A DNA stretch of 64,000 nucleotides from Kalmusia sp. IMI 367209 (GCA_027946365.1 JAPEUQ010000008.1:930001-994000); one strand, 5' to 3'. Positions 23,221 to 34,961 are shown, numbered from the stretch's first letter. The notes: generated by a model not told the origin, from the letters alone. A program made the numbers and translations.

Positions 23221-23877
23221 TTAGGGAAAAGGCGCTACTTGATTTGTGTTCTGGGTGCTTAGCTTGGGGGACGATGGAATTTGGGATGCTGCGTGGCGTT
23301 TGGGGAGCACGTGGGTGGCAGGGACGCTGTCTGGTCCTACAGAGGGGTGGCGAACTTTAAGTCGGTGATCGGTGCGGACGCCGAGGTCGTTGGTGGTTAG
23401 TGCTGGGTTTTTTTGGGCATGGCCCGGTGAGGATAGAGTTCTTCCGGTCCGATTGCGCATAGGGGCCGCCCGCTGAGAGTCGGCAAGCGGAATATGGGAG
23501 TCAACAACGGTGTGGTTTTCCGGTGCTGGGAAGGACGCGAATTCTTTTCTTCCTTTGGCGTTGGGTGTGTGCGGGTATGCAGGGACTTTCCTGGATGTGC
23601 CTGGAGGTGGTGCGTTTGTTCCGTCTACGGTGGGTTTCAAGATTTGCGAAGTTTGCTCTAGATGCTCCCGCTGTCGTTTGAGATGTGCAGATTTGCAAAG
23701 CCGCATTGTGGGGATTGCGCGTTCGTCATCAAAAATGCGTCGATGATCATGGGCCCTGTGGGTCGGCAAGGAAAGGATTCTCGTGTTGTACTGTCGCGTG
23801 CTGTTCAGGCGAGGTGCGGTGGCGTCGCTGGTCTGATGATGGATGTTGTATCGTCGTTTGACCAGCAGACCTCGCAT
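23221..23877 (-). CDS. hypothetical basic, low-complexity protein
   Basis: An ATG-initiated frame of 218 codons, divergent from chk1 with about 410 bp between starts. The product is rich in Pro, His, Arg, Ser and Thr, very basic and probably disordered. No domain, signal peptide or membrane helix is seen. The frame is clean over 650 bp in sequence that is not extremely GC-rich, which gives weak support, but the opposite strand also has short frames and composition alone could explain it. Confidence 0.3.
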   Translation of the reverse strand: MRGLLVKRRYNIHHQTSDATAPRLNSTRQYNTRILSLPTHRAHDHRRIFDDERAIPTMRLCKSAHLKRQREHLEQTSQILKPTVDGTNAPPPGTSRKVPAYPHTPNAKGRKEFASFPAPENHTVVDSHIPLADSQRAAPMRNRTGRTLSSPGHAQKNPALTTNDLGVRTDHRLKVRHPSVGPDSVPATHVLPKRHAASQIPSSPKLSTQNTNQVAPFP

Positions 23878-24289
23878 CCGGAGCCTTGGGATGGGCGGGC
23901 CTTAGTCGGTTGAGGGGGTGCTATATTCATTTATCTGGAACATGAGAAACGTGGTATATCGGATGCGATCCCGTAGCGAGTGGAACATTGGTCAGCTGTT
24001 TGTCAGGATTTTGTCAAGTGTACATATGATGTAGGGATGCTGGGAGGGGAGGTTGCACGCAGAGGTAAAGAGAACTGTCATGTGACATGGCGTCTTATCG
24101 ATAGGGTTGCCGAGGCGGCAGCGCGCGTGGTTCGTGCGCGTGTTTTTCGATGCGATGACTTGATCGCGACGGCGTTCAGGCAGCAGTTCAGCATATCACC
24201 CGCATCACGGTAGACAGAAAAGAACCCGAGCGTTTTGTCGATATACTCCCCAGCTTGTGTCTCGAGGCGGCGTCCCAGACAGAAGCAAA

Positions 24290-26182
24290 ATGGCTGCCCC
24301 GCCCCCGCCCAATGTGAGTTTTGTACTCTCTTTTGGACAGCTATCCGACCTCACTTTGGCCGAACCCTATTCAGGTATCATGTAGATTCAATGTCGAGCT
24401 ATTGATTGATCGAGCTTGAGGATAGTCTTGCTAACAGGTGGGCAGAGTCAAATTGCCCCGCTCCCAGGAAACCTGCCTTTTCGAGTCATCAGTAAGACGA
24501 TAGGACAAGGCGCATATGCATCGTAGGTGACTTCCCTTTCCAGTAGAACCTCATGTTGACCATAAGAAATCAGCATTCGGAAAGCATGTCCCTTGGAAAC
24601 CCCCAACCCCGTCATCGCTATAAAATTCATTAATAAAGCCCACGCCTTCAAGCATGGCCGCCTCACGGACAAGCACATCAAAATGGAAATCGCACTGCAC
24701 AGACACCTCGGCAGGCACTCCCACATCATTCAATGTTTAGCGTCCGGCGAAGACAGCCTCTGGACGTGGATCGCGATGGAACTTGCTGACGGCGGCGACC
24801 TATTTGACAAGATCGAGGCGGATGTGGGCGTTGGCGAAGATATCGCTCATGTGTATTTCCATCAGCTGATTGATGCGGTGGGGTATATGCATTCAAAGGG
24901 GATCGCGCATCGCGATATCAAACCCGAGAATGTGCTGCTGAGTTCAGAGGGCGATTTGAAGATTGCAGATTTCGGGCTCGCGGCTATGTTTAAAAAAGAT
25001 GGGAAACAGCGCTTGTGTAACACCGTGTGCGGGAGTCCACCGTATATTGCGCCCGAGATTGTGAGTGGACGACGAAGCAAGAGGCAGGACATGCTGGACG
25101 TTGGGTACGCCGCGAATATCTGCGATATCTGGAGTTGTGGTGTCGTCTTGTTTGTGCTATTAGTGGGTAATACGCCGTGGGATGAACCTACAATGCGAAG
25201 TGATGAGTTCAGAGAGTATGTGGAGACGGATGGACGAACGACGGATGAACTGTGGGAGAATATTCCACCAGGACTTGTCTCGCTGCTGAGAGGAATGCTT
25301 AAGCTGGATCCTGAACAAAGGTGGAAGCTAGATGAGATACGTACGCATCCTTGGTATACGCGGAAGAACCAATTCCTTTCCTCGAACGGACGAACAATCA
25401 ACCAGATCGGCATGGCGACGCAGATGCTTTCTCAGCTGCATATCGGCGTCGACCAGCCGCCCATGCAATCCCAGCGCGGATTCTCTCAAGACTCAGATGC
25501 CATGGACATCGACTCCGACCCGCACCGCTCCCGCGCAGCAGCAAACGTCAATCACATTCTGTCCTCCACTCAGCCTGAAACCCCAATAGCAGACACGCCA
25601 TTCGACTGGGAGCGTCCGCCTCGCCTCGCCTCTCACGACGGCTTTTCTGCCACACAACCAGCTACACGCAATTTAGCACCCTCCTCGACAATGCCTCTCG
25701 GCCGACCATCATATCTCTCCCAACTATCGCCTTCGACGCAAGACATCCTCTCTCAAGACCCTTCAATGTCCCAATTCCAACCCAATCCCACCGTCCCCCT
25801 GACCCTTACCCAAATAGCCCGCAAATTCAACGACATCATGCCCTCCTACTCGCTCTCACGCTTTCTCTCGCCGCACCCGATTCCACTCCTCGTCCCCCTC
25901 TTGATCGAGGCGTTGCACCGGCTTGGCGTGCCAGTTACTAGCCCTGCTGAGGAGCAGTTGGTGGACATGGAGCGCGCAGGCGAGGCAAGTATCAGAGTGA
26001 AAATGGCGGATGGGAGGAGGCAGGGGTTGAACGGGCATGTCGTTGTTGAGAAGACGTGGGTTGGAGGCGAGAGGGTGAGTGAAGTGCGATTTGTGAAGGC
26101 GAGCGGGGATCCGGTGGAGTGGAGAAGGTTTTTCAAGAACGTGGTTAGGTGTGTGGGGGATGTGGTGTTGAGGCCTGATTAG
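24290..26182 (+). CDS. chk1: Chk1-type checkpoint serine/threonine kinase
   Basis: Exons 24290-24313, 24446-24522 and 24574-26182 (introns 132 and 51 nt) give about 569 residues. The kinase domain starts at residue 18 (LPFRVISKTIGQGAYA, the Gly-rich loop), with AIKFINK for the ATP lysine, HRDIKPENVLL for the catalytic loop, DFGLA for the metal site and CGSPPYIAPEI for the activation segment. HPWYTRKNQFLSSNG closes the domain near residue 285. The regulatory half carries Ser-Gln motifs (for example LSSTQPET and FSATQPAT) of the kind phosphorylated by ATR/Mec1-type kinases, and a folded C-terminal region starting at LTQIARKFNDIMPSYSLSRF, typical of Chk1 KA1-like tails. Role: arrests the cycle after DNA damage or fork stalling. 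The first exon encodes only eight residues; I chose the 3' splice site at 24445 because it gives the usual short Pro-rich start followed directly by the kinase fold. Confidence 0.93.
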
Positions 26183-26657
26183 AAAACAAGCGTGCATTTA
26201 AATCATGTACTACAACAACGTATCGTATAAGAATAATTGACACCGTTGTGATGCACTGAGTTTGGAATGTGGATTTGGATAGAGTACTGAATCGAAAAAA
26301 GAGCTTGAATACGAGCTACAAGCCTCTTGTGAGAATCCTGCCTTGTCGATGCAGATTCTTCTGTCGTTTCGAATGTGTATTTATGTGTATACATAAGGGG
26401 TTAAGAGCATTAATGCAGTACCTTGAAGTGAAGCCCGCAGCATATCGCGAGCTAAACTAGTGAGTAGATTGCAAATGCAATAAATCCCACACTTTCAACA
26501 CCGTCTTCCGAGATCAACCTCTCAAAATTCCTGGAGCTAAATTTTTGACATTACCAGATCGAAGCTTCAGCGAAAGCACAACCGCCGAATGTTCCCATTC
26601 ACCATTTGAGCATCAAGTGAATCGTTGCTTGATTTGCGATGTCCAGAAATCATCGCC
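26183..26657. other. intergenic between convergent genes
   Basis: 3' flanks of chk1 (plus) and the first BTB-like gene (minus). AT-rich with possible poly(A) signals (AATAAA at about 26478). No gene seen. Confidence 0.5.
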
Positions 26658-27625
26658 TCAGGGTCTGATTTTCCTTTTCTTTAGGGTCGGGGGCCTTCCA
26701 AATAGTCCCTTTGGTGGTGGCCGCCACTGGTCAACTCGGGATGTGCATTTGCCTCTCTCTTCATCGCTTGCATGTTCATGGTAGTCGCAACGATTCAATG
26801 TATAACCCGAGTTCTGGCGCGTGATCATAGTTCGAATGAAGCGTGCATAAAATTCCGCCACATCGACTTCGAACCCGTCCGGCATGTCTTTGAGATCGTC
26901 TGGCTTCACCAATTCTGGCGTTTCTTCGCAGAGGAATATTTGACAAAAGCCGGCTGCGAGGATCTTGCGTAGAAGAGAGTCTGGTCGGGTGCGGCGATAG
27001 GCACGCATGATGGTATCATGACCAAGAAATTGGCAACTTGAGAGGCCGTCACCGAACGTGATGCGTTCGTAGTCGAAGAACCATGCGAGGCGGTCGATAG
27101 CATCTTGCCGAAGAAGTGCGATTTCGTACATGTCTCCGAAGATCCAGAGATCGACCGCAGACATTGCATCGGTAATCCCACCCCCGTACCAGTAGATCGG
27201 CTGCATATCCACACGAATGCTATCAGCCGCGAGGAGGTCCCAATCAGGTTCGAAATGGGACCGACCGTCATGGAACTCCCTCCAAATATTATTTTCTGTG
27301 TATTTATCGATGGTCCAGCACGTTGTCAACCAATCGCGGAAGTTCGTGAGAGTATTGTAGTCGACGTTTCTGATTGTGACTGAGGTAACGTTTGGATGTG
27401 AAAAAGCAGCAGCGAAGCCGGGGGCATATTTCTGTGTGAGAATGCGGAAGAATTTCATGTTCTTGTTGTCATCATCAGCTACGATGATGTCGACCGTTTC
27501 ATACCTATAGGACACGATCAGCACATACGCAGGGGATTGATGATCCATGCTTGTTAAGACGAGACCTACAATTGCGCCAGGGTGTGTTTGGGACGATCGT
27601 TCGCGACCTCTGAGGTGGTCGCCAT
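26658..27625 (-). CDS. BTB/POZ-like domain protein, copy A
   Basis: Exon 1, 27570-27625, encodes MATTSEVANDRPKHTLAQ, and exon 2 is 26658-27504; the 65-nt intron joins them in phase 2 for about 300 residues. The N-terminal part (LYETVDIIVADDDNKNMKFF, then a hydrophobic KYAPGFAAAF) is arranged like fungal BTB domains, in which a short peptide is displayed and the next strand begins VDIIV. A helical region follows with LWIFGDMYEIALLRQDAIDRL, the usual post-BTB helix. The tail has CDYHEHASDEERGKC, a conserved Cys/His motif, and a basic end. The neighbour at 28149-29058 is a paralogue with the same architecture and the same intron position. BTB proteins mediate protein contacts, often as cullin-3 adaptors; the role here is not known. 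Confidence 0.82.
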
Positions 27626-28148
27626 GTTTGCACTACCGGTGTTTGTGGTGAAGAAAATGAAGCGAGGAAGTTGTGGCGTGCAGAGAAGAACCAAGTTTGG
27701 CAAGAGCTAAGATTAGCCGAACAAAATGTCTCTGTTGTGAAGTGAAGGTAGAAGTGAGAGCTTTAATCCTCTTTCTCAAGGTCTACTTTAATAAACATCA
27801 GGCTGTTTCGGTTTCGCGAGACATACGCTGATATGTGACCGATTTGCGTCTTCTGTTAGCAAGGTGAGGTATGGATTGGTGCAGTGTGATATTTCATTTG
27901 TATTGTAACTGTCTGAATGAACTCATTTGATTGACAGGAAACTAAAATGGGTGTCGAGTATGGTCGGAACTATCATTCACACATGCATCTTGCCCTAGTG
28001 GTAAGACTAATATGTGGAACCCTTTGCATGTATGCAAGAAATGTAGTACCGTCCATCATTATCTTGTCATCCTCCATCTTTGAGTCTGCCATGTTATACC
28101 ATTTACCGGTGTAATGTCCCATAATCGAGTGACGAGGTAAGATTTGAA
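27626..28148. other. promoter of BTB copy A and 3' flank of copy B
   Basis: About 520 bp between two tandem paralogues on the minus strand. No coding sequence seen. Confidence 0.5.
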
Positions 28149-29058
28149 TCAATGATGCCTATCAGTGTCCCATATTCTCATCTGTTCACAAAAGTTCACC
28201 CTGATATTGCAGCTTTTACGCTCATCCTTTCTTTCGTGCTCATGATAGTCGCAAGGATCGAGGGCATCTCTCTGATACCAGTTCGAGCCACCTACGGTAG
28301 CATCTGCATAGGCTTCAGAAATCGTCGCAAGAAATTGCCTCGGATACCCCTCGAAGCAAATCTTTCCATCCTTTTCCGGAAAAGTGCAACACCCGTCTAA
28401 AAGAAGCTCGCGAAGGGGCGAATCAGAAGTGTTGTTATACGCACGGCGGATCGTATCTCGGGGCAAGGGTCTAGGGGGAATGCCTTGAGTGCGTTTGCTG
28501 TTGTAAAACCAACAAAGTCGGTCAAGTGCGTCTTGACGAAGGCGCGGAATCTTGTAGGCCTTTGCGAAAATGAAGAGGTCGACAGATCTGACGGCAATGT
28601 CCAACTCATTGTCCTCTTCCCTGAGATGCATATCCAGCGGTTCTTGTAGGTAGGCCGATAGATTTGCTTGATCCCATGACCACATTGAGCTGCTACAGTT
28701 CAACAACGTCCAGTCCGGCTTCACGCCATGGATTGACCACAGATCACGGTCTGAAAGAGAGTCCTGTATATAGCAGCTGCACAGCCAGCCGCAGAAATAA
28801 TTGAGGGTGGTGGAAGTAACATCTTTCAATTCAATTCCAGTAAAGTCTGTGTTGACGAAGAATGCAGTGAGACTGGGGGCGTACTTGATGATGAGGTAGC
28901 GGAAGAACACGACGGTCTTGAGTTTACGGTTTTCTGATACTCTAATTGCAACGAGATCATTCCTGTAACACATTTGAGTAACCAAACTATACAAGGAGAC
29001 TTGCGATTACTCACAGCTGGGCAAGACTGAGCTTCTTGAGATCGATATTGTCTGCCAT
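28149..29058 (-). CDS. BTB/POZ-like domain protein, copy B
   Basis: Exon 1, 29015-29058, encodes MADNIDLKKLSLAQ and exon 2 is 28149-28962, with a 52-nt intron, for about 285 residues. It matches copy A in order: AQL then VAIRVSENRKLKTVVFFRYL, KYAPSLTAFF, the post-BTB helix VDLFIFAKAYKIPRLRQDAL followed by DRLCWFY, and the Cys/His tail CDYHEHERKDERKSC. The intron falls at the same codon (after ...LAQ, inside the next Leu codon) in both genes, so they are an old tandem duplication rather than convergent look-alikes. The two differ widely elsewhere, including a basic tail present only in copy A. Function unknown. Confidence 0.82.
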
Positions 29059-30530
29059 TATCGATGGGCCACGATTGTAGATGTCGTATCAAATGAGGCC
29101 TCAAGAGCCTTCCGCGGCCCGAGAAACTATAACGCACGCTCTGTGCTTGAAAACGTGCTGGGTCAGAATCGCCAGTCAGGGTATGGAGTAGATAAAAAGA
29201 GGCGAAGAGTGGCTAAACTTGATCACAAGACCGCCTTTTATAGCAGAGAGGTCGATGAACGGCAGTGAAGATGAAGATGAAGGTGAATTATTCTCTATGT
29301 CTCTTTTCTCTCAACGGAGAAGCTACGGTACCTCGCCTAATGAGTGAAGGGAACGAACTGTCAAAAAATGAGACTCAAATGTGGTGTGAGCTATCGATAG
29401 TTGAGAGGCAGGCAAGTAGGCTGCTGCCCAGTAAGCTGTAAGGTGATGAAATGTCTCCTTTAGAGAGCCCCTTTATGGGTGCATTTGTACGGTAGCGAAA
29501 GCCCATCATCACTCAACGCACACAAAAACGTGCGCGTATGGTTTGCGTTCTCGTCCAGATCGCTGTGAGCTCTGTTGAAATGATGATTAGGGTATAATAC
29601 CTTTTCTATGCAAAATATCTATCCATAACGAGTGTTAGCCACCTTAGCACTCATGGCAGACGTGAGTGGGCAAACATAGTCGACCTAGTACTTCAGCAAT
29701 ATCTGCTCTATTTGCGGAAAACCTAGGTAGGTTAAGTATGTCAAACAGCTGTGCACCGCAAAGGTCAGATAGAAGTGTGAGCAACGAGCTAAATGAAGTG
29801 CATGTTTCAGCTCTACTAGTTTGGGGGACCAGCGTAGCTGTCATTCAATGCAACGATGACTATCGTGCAGAGTGGTAGTCCACTCGCGCAAATGCCGCAG
29901 AAGATCGCCTCAATGAGGTAGCTGAGCAGCACAATCTGCAAAAGGCGTGCTCATCACTGACCGTAGTGGTCATCTTCACCGTATAATTGGAGCTGTTGAC
30001 ATTTTTTTTAAAGTTCATCTCATGATATTTTCATCCTTGTGATTGCTGGGTAATTGTATGCATGCGACGAGTCACGAACTGGAAGTATAGGCATGATGCG
30101 GCAATATGCCAGCGAAGAAGAATAAAACGCATCGGGTTTGTGAGCATTGCCAATCAAAATATGTAGGTGGCATGTGAAAGAGCTCAGCTCGCTGGGGTTG
30201 TGACAAGGCAGGCGCAACCGAGTCCGCGATGACGCACAGACAGTGAAGAAGCAGCGGCTCAATCACATCCCTCCAACAAGACACACATTCACCCACCCAC
30301 GAATCCTACCCCGGCCCTCCCACCCCCAGCCCCGAGCCACCTCTCACGACGCCCGCCACTGCATCTGCACTCTCTACTTTCCGTACCACACCTCGCCGTC
30401 GCCAAAAAGCCGAGCACGCGAGCGCTGCGATTCGGCTATCACTCTTCGATCTCACCACCTGCCGCCCCACGCGACTGCGACTGCGCCATATAACCCGCGT
30501 CCTTGCCCGCGGTCCAGGACTCTTCCGATC
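29059..30530. other. divergent promoter region, no gene seen
   Basis: About 1.5 kb between BTB copy B (minus) and ypi1 (plus). The right end, 30260-30530, is CT/C-rich, as is common just upstream of fungal start codons. Small open frames at 29644-29878 overlap on opposite strands and are not supported. Confidence 0.45.
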
Positions 30531-31087
30531 ATGTCAAATCCAAATAACATGGGCACATTTACAGCGACACCTGCTTCCGGTAGTAGGACAATTGAGGCCC
30601 GCCCTCAACCCGTCCTCCGCCTGTCCGCGCCCTCAGGTACTCTGCGCCTGCGCGCCGAGCCTGCTGAACAGCGACACATACAATGGGCTTCAGACGTCGT
30701 CGACAATGAGGGCATGGGCAAAAAATCTTCAAAAGGTAATTATCACCCGGACATCACATTATAGTGGGCAAGAGCTGACGCTGAACCGAATTAGTCTGCT
30801 GTATTTACCACAAGCCGCGCGAGGTAGGCGAGTCCTCCGATGAGAGTTCATCGGATAGTTCGAGCGATGAGGACTCGGATAGTGAACCGGATAATAGCAC
30901 GGCGAGGCCTGTTGGGGGCAGGAAGAGCGGAAGGAGAGGACGCAAACCCCACGGGCATGATCATGACCACGACGGACATGAGCACGATCACGGAAATGGC
31001 GAGGGCTCATCCGGGAAATCGCAGAAACGGCAGCGGAGGAAACCGAGCCCGAATGCGTACGAGAAGATGCCCAAGCAGCGGAAGTAA
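30531..31087 (+). CDS. ypi1: protein phosphatase 1 regulator Ypi1 / inhibitor-3
   Basis: Exons 30531-30735 and 30795-31087 (59-nt intron) give about 165 residues. The core is the inhibitor-3 pattern: a Leu/Arg-rich strand [20 protein letters not shown], where HIQW takes the place of the RVxW/KVxW PP1-docking motif, then [11 protein letters not shown] and, after splicing, [19 protein letters not shown] Ser/Asp-acidic run follows, then a His/Asp-rich stretch ([17 protein letters not shown]) and a very basic end. Known members bind and modulate the PP1 catalytic subunit, mostly in the nucleus, and are needed for mitotic progression in yeast. The His-rich region may bind metal, which is inference. 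The protein would be broken without the splice, as the CCIY motif lies in exon 2. Confidence 0.92.
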
Positions 31088-31776
31088 CTGTACGCCGCCG
31101 CAATCATTTGGAAATCCCTGAGGATCGGATCGGGCGTTTGACCATACTGATGAGTCTATGAACTAGTCATGACGGCGGAGGATGACGGCTACATTGAAAC
31201 GACACGTATTTAGCGCGGAGTTCGGCGTTTTCCTAATGATTCACGACAATGAGTGTAGGAAACATTGTTTCTATAAAACATTGGCTTGCTATTTGATAGA
31301 TTGTATTTCATGCTGGGGAAGCATTGACATGGGGCATGCCTTATATGTCGTCAGCACATCTACTTGTACATAGGAAAGATGACTATATGAGGAGTATGTG
31401 TGCCCTCTGGTACTCAGTTCTTCTTTAGCATTCGACACTTGCTGTGCTATGATACCGGGACCGAGATTTCGGAGACTGCGCCATCCGCTCTCTATACGAC
31501 TTCCACGATGATTGCGGGCTAGACGGTCCTCCTCGCCTATAGCGAAAACTGCTTACTTGCGTAGCCAATGGCCACCGGTTGTAGGGCTGATGTGCATGTG
31601 CCTGCTGCATCGCGGCCTGACTTCGAAAAGTATCAACGGTCTCGCCTCGGGGAGCTGGATAGATCTCGGTACGCACACCCACGTCCAAGGCACACACCTC
31701 GTTTGCAATGTACTCCCGGGGTTTATAATCCAGATATGATTTTCGGCGTTAACAACGCATTCCATCTGCACCCCGC
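31088..31776. other. intergenic between convergent genes
   Basis: 3' flanks of ypi1 (plus) and dad2 (minus), about 690 bp. Open frames here are short and overlap on both strands. No gene seen. Confidence 0.5.
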
Positions 31777-32332
31777 TCACTCGGCGGGATTCGCCTGGGG
31801 CAGCACTGCAGGTGCATGCTGCGTCGGAATGCGAACAAGAGTCTGGGGAAGCGGCGGCTCGGTCTCGGACTTATTCTCTGCGTCTTCGTCTTCTTTGGGT
31901 TTGGGGAGTTTACCTATCCACGAATCAGTACCGAAAACAATCACGGATTTTTAGGTACTGGGGTACTTACTGGACGCCATGTTTATCGCACGCAGCACAT
32001 TGTGCCAATTCGACAGCACGGCTGCGACCGCTGCTCGCCACGTCAGTACAGGCTGCCACGCGATTCCTATGCTGCCCCTCCACGATGTATGGGTGGGGAG
32101 AAGACGTACCTTCAGTGCCGTCGGACAGCGTCGTGAGCTTCTCAGCGAGCGTCTGCATCTGGTCGGCTAAGCCTGCGCTGAGGGCTTGCAGGTCCTTGAG
32201 GGAGGCAAGCTCGGCTTTCTTCTCTGCGATGCGAGCGAGGAGGACGGGAGATTGGGCAGCGGGCTGCGAGCCGCCAAGGGAGCTGGACTGGCTGCGGATG
32301 TGTGAGGGGAGGGCGCGTCCGGAGTATGCCAT
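31777..32332 (-). CDS. dad2: DASH/Dam1 complex subunit Dad2
   Basis: Exons 32110-32332, 31971-32030 and 31777-31913 (introns 79 and 57 nt) give about 139 residues, a usual length. The product starts MAYSGRALPSHIRSQSSSLG and has the Dad2 helix: LLARIAEKKAELASLKDLQA, then DQMQTLAEKLTTLSDGTEAV and, across the first splice, AAVLSNWHNVLRAINMASSK. The C-terminus is acidic and ends in the family's TLVRIPT motif. Dad2 is a small helical subunit of the microtubule-binding ring that couples kinetochores to spindle microtubules. The middle exon is only 60 nt, so gene finders may miss it. The gene is divergent from sgo1 with 266 bp between starts. The frame is open above 32332 to 32497, but the chosen Met matches relatives. 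Confidence 0.93.
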
Positions 32333-32598
32333 CTTGACAATTATGCAAACCTCAAAGCACGGGATTGCGTGAGATTTGTAGAGGGTGTCTTTGGTGGGTT
32401 GTGCACAGGCAGTGCGGGACGCGTGGGGACTGTATGCAGGGATTCTGCGTTGGGCTAGCGCGCTGTTGCTATGGTAAACAAACTTTCGCCTCGCCATGAC
32501 GCTGCGGCAACAACGAGCGGTGCATACGTCTCAACTATTGAGACCACGAACATAGACCTTCACAGCATTAATTACGAGCAATCACACCACCTTCGCGT
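32333..32598. promoter_or_regulatory. shared divergent promoter of dad2 and sgo1
   Basis: 266 bp separates the start codons of two chromosome-segregation genes read in opposite directions, so the region must hold both promoters and both 5' leaders. No named binding site was identified. Confidence 0.7.
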
Positions 32599-34961
32599 AT
32601 GGCACGCTTAAACGAGCCGCCCGTTGCGCCTGCACCTGTGCCTGCGCCGTCGACTGAGGCGCTGGAGGCGGCCAAGCGCAAATTCATGAGACAGAATCGC
32701 GAGCTTGCAAAGTATGTATACAACATAATGATTCGATGTTGATGTCGCAGAGCTGACTAGACGGGAAGGATAAATTCGCAACAGTCGATACGCATCCGCA
32801 CGCTCGAGAACGACTGCTCGCGCCTCGTCGCCGATAATCTTTCGCTCCGGGAGCAGGTGCTCCACCTACAGAATACACTCGAGGCGCAAGCCCACGCGCC
32901 TTCGTTCTCGACCATTGACACTGTCAAGAACCAGCTGGAGGCGAAGATACAGGAGCTCGGAGGGCTAGTCGCAGAGCTAGGTCAACTCAACAAGCGTAGA
33001 GGCACTTCGCCATGCAAGAGCCAGGCTACAGCAACCAGGAGAAGCCCAGATGAGAGGCAGTGGAGAAGCGCACTGGGGCTGCAGGAGGTAGAGGATGCAA
33101 TGCTGCCGACTATTATGGAGAACAAGTCCTATCCGCGAATGACAATGAAGTACGTTCACGTCTTTTACTGCGCTGCATGTAGGGGCAGGATGGAGCTCGA
33201 AAATCAGACTAACGATCAGCAGCGCGGAAGAACTACAGGGCATACTCGATAGCCAAGGAAGCCAGTCGCCGGACATTGGACCCCCTCCTGTGTCGCGATT
33301 CGAAATTGAGGAGCCCCTCGCATTCGACCCCAAAGTATCTATTGAAGACCAGCCCGATCAACCTGCCGAAGACGAGGAGTCAACCCTGCCCATCAATCTT
33401 GATACAAGGCGAAGAAGAAGAGAGAGTGGACCGAAGACCAATTCGCGACGGATGTCACTATTCGAGTCGCCTCCAGATGAACTGGAAGAAGTGCCAGTGA
33501 AGGTTATCAAAACTGGTGCAAAGCGCAAGTTTAGTGTCCAAGAAGATGAGGTAAAGGGACAGATTTTGACAGAGCCTTTCCAATTCAATCGTCGAAACAC
33601 GCCCGTGTCTGCTGATGAAGGGAATATGGACGAAGACCGTCGGGCACAGTCTCCGAGAAGGCCCATTCTTTCCAGCAGTACGTTTTCTTTTTCGCTGCAA
33701 GCATGTATCATACTAATCCTCATCAGAACCTGTCAACACCGATCCTATCGTCTCACCCAAAAAACAACGCTCTTCAGCCCCAGAAAAGTCAGAGAAGCCA
33801 GAAAAGAAATCCGCACCCAAGTCGACTCGTCCTCGCCTAACAATAACCCGTAATATCCGACCAGAGATACCCCCTCCGGAGATGCCTGAACCTATTCCTA
33901 TTACAGAGATTCATCTGGACTCCCTCCCACCTAAGACACCCGCCGCTGAGGCTATCTTATCCCCGCCTTCCACCGAGCCTTCCACGTCGCGACCAGAGTC
34001 TAAGGATACGCCACCTCCAGGGGATCTCGGCTCGATGAGCCAGACAGGCATAGTGGGCCGCCCATCTCGACGTGCACGTCCACAAGTGAGCTACAAAGAG
34101 CCGAGTCTAAACACGAAGATGCGCCGTCCTGGGAAAGAGCTAGTAGATGCTGTTACATCCGACCAATCCCGACGCACAAGTGTAGAGCCGCAGAGCGCCG
34201 CACCTTCATCAGCAACGGTCGCAGTCAAGGACGAGTCGCGGGATTCGCCCTGGAAGCCTATTGGCGCTGTGAGCGGGCAACGAGGAGAAGATGATGGAGA
34301 ACTAGGCAGTCCGCTCCGGCAGAAACTTGATCGGAAAGAGGGTTCACAGGATGTGAAACCGGATCCACCGAAGCTGAACTCTGCAGCAGCATCACATGCA
34401 ATTTCGGCTATGATTGAGGAAACGAGGCGGAAGTCGCTCACTTCCACGGCCATACAGTCTTTAAAAGAGACAACAGATGAGCCGAAACTACAGACCAGGG
34501 ATCCGAAGGCTCGTGTTCAGACCCAGGACCCCGAAAGCGACATGGCTATCTTCGACTTCAACGAGTCGTCCCCGCCTACCGTGGCCCCTTCTCTTACCAC
34601 CTGCCGCCCTAAGGTCGACCTTGCGAAGGCAGTTCGCGCAGGCCGTCGCCACTCTTCTATACCTGCCACGGCTGTTGGTGAAGATCGCAGAACAGAAATT
34701 GCTTCGAAACTGGACGGGGCACTACCTGCGGTTCATAAGCGGACTGGTAGCGGAAGTGTTAAGACCGGTGCAACGATGGGGTTGGGTAGAAGCACTGCAG
34801 TTGCACGAGCTTCGATCAAGGAAAGGGAAAGAAAGACAAGTACGCTACCTTTGAGCGGGAGTACTCCTGAATTAAAGGCTAAGATTGAAAGTGAAGGTAC
34901 GGGTGTGGGGAATACAAGGAGTGAGCGGGCAGCCAGTAGGCGGAAGAGCATGATGGTGTGA
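32599..34961 (+). CDS. sgo1: shugoshin (centromeric cohesion protector)
   Basis: Exons 32599-32711, 32769-33149, 33220-33677 and 33727-34961 give about 728 residues. The N-terminal shugoshin coiled coil is clear: KRKFMRQNRELAK, then after the first splice INSQQSIRIRTLENDCSRLV and DNLSLREQVLHLQNTLE. The long middle is acidic, Ser/Pro-rich and low in complexity. Near residue 430 is the shugoshin C-terminal basic motif, GRPSRRARPQVSYKEPSLN followed by KMRRPGKELVDAV, which binds phosphorylated histone H2A at centromeres. Shugoshins recruit PP2A, shield Rec8/Scc1 cohesin and help sense tension. The third exon has a tandem acceptor (CAGCAG at 33217-33222), so one Ser may be present or absent. The gene shares its promoter with dad2. 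Confidence 0.93.

Noticed and set aside
33727..34961. Calling the sgo1 3' part as a separate gene starting at 33882
   Set aside because: The upstream exons join in frame through a canonical 49-nt intron, and the shugoshin coiled coil and C-terminal motif belong to one protein.
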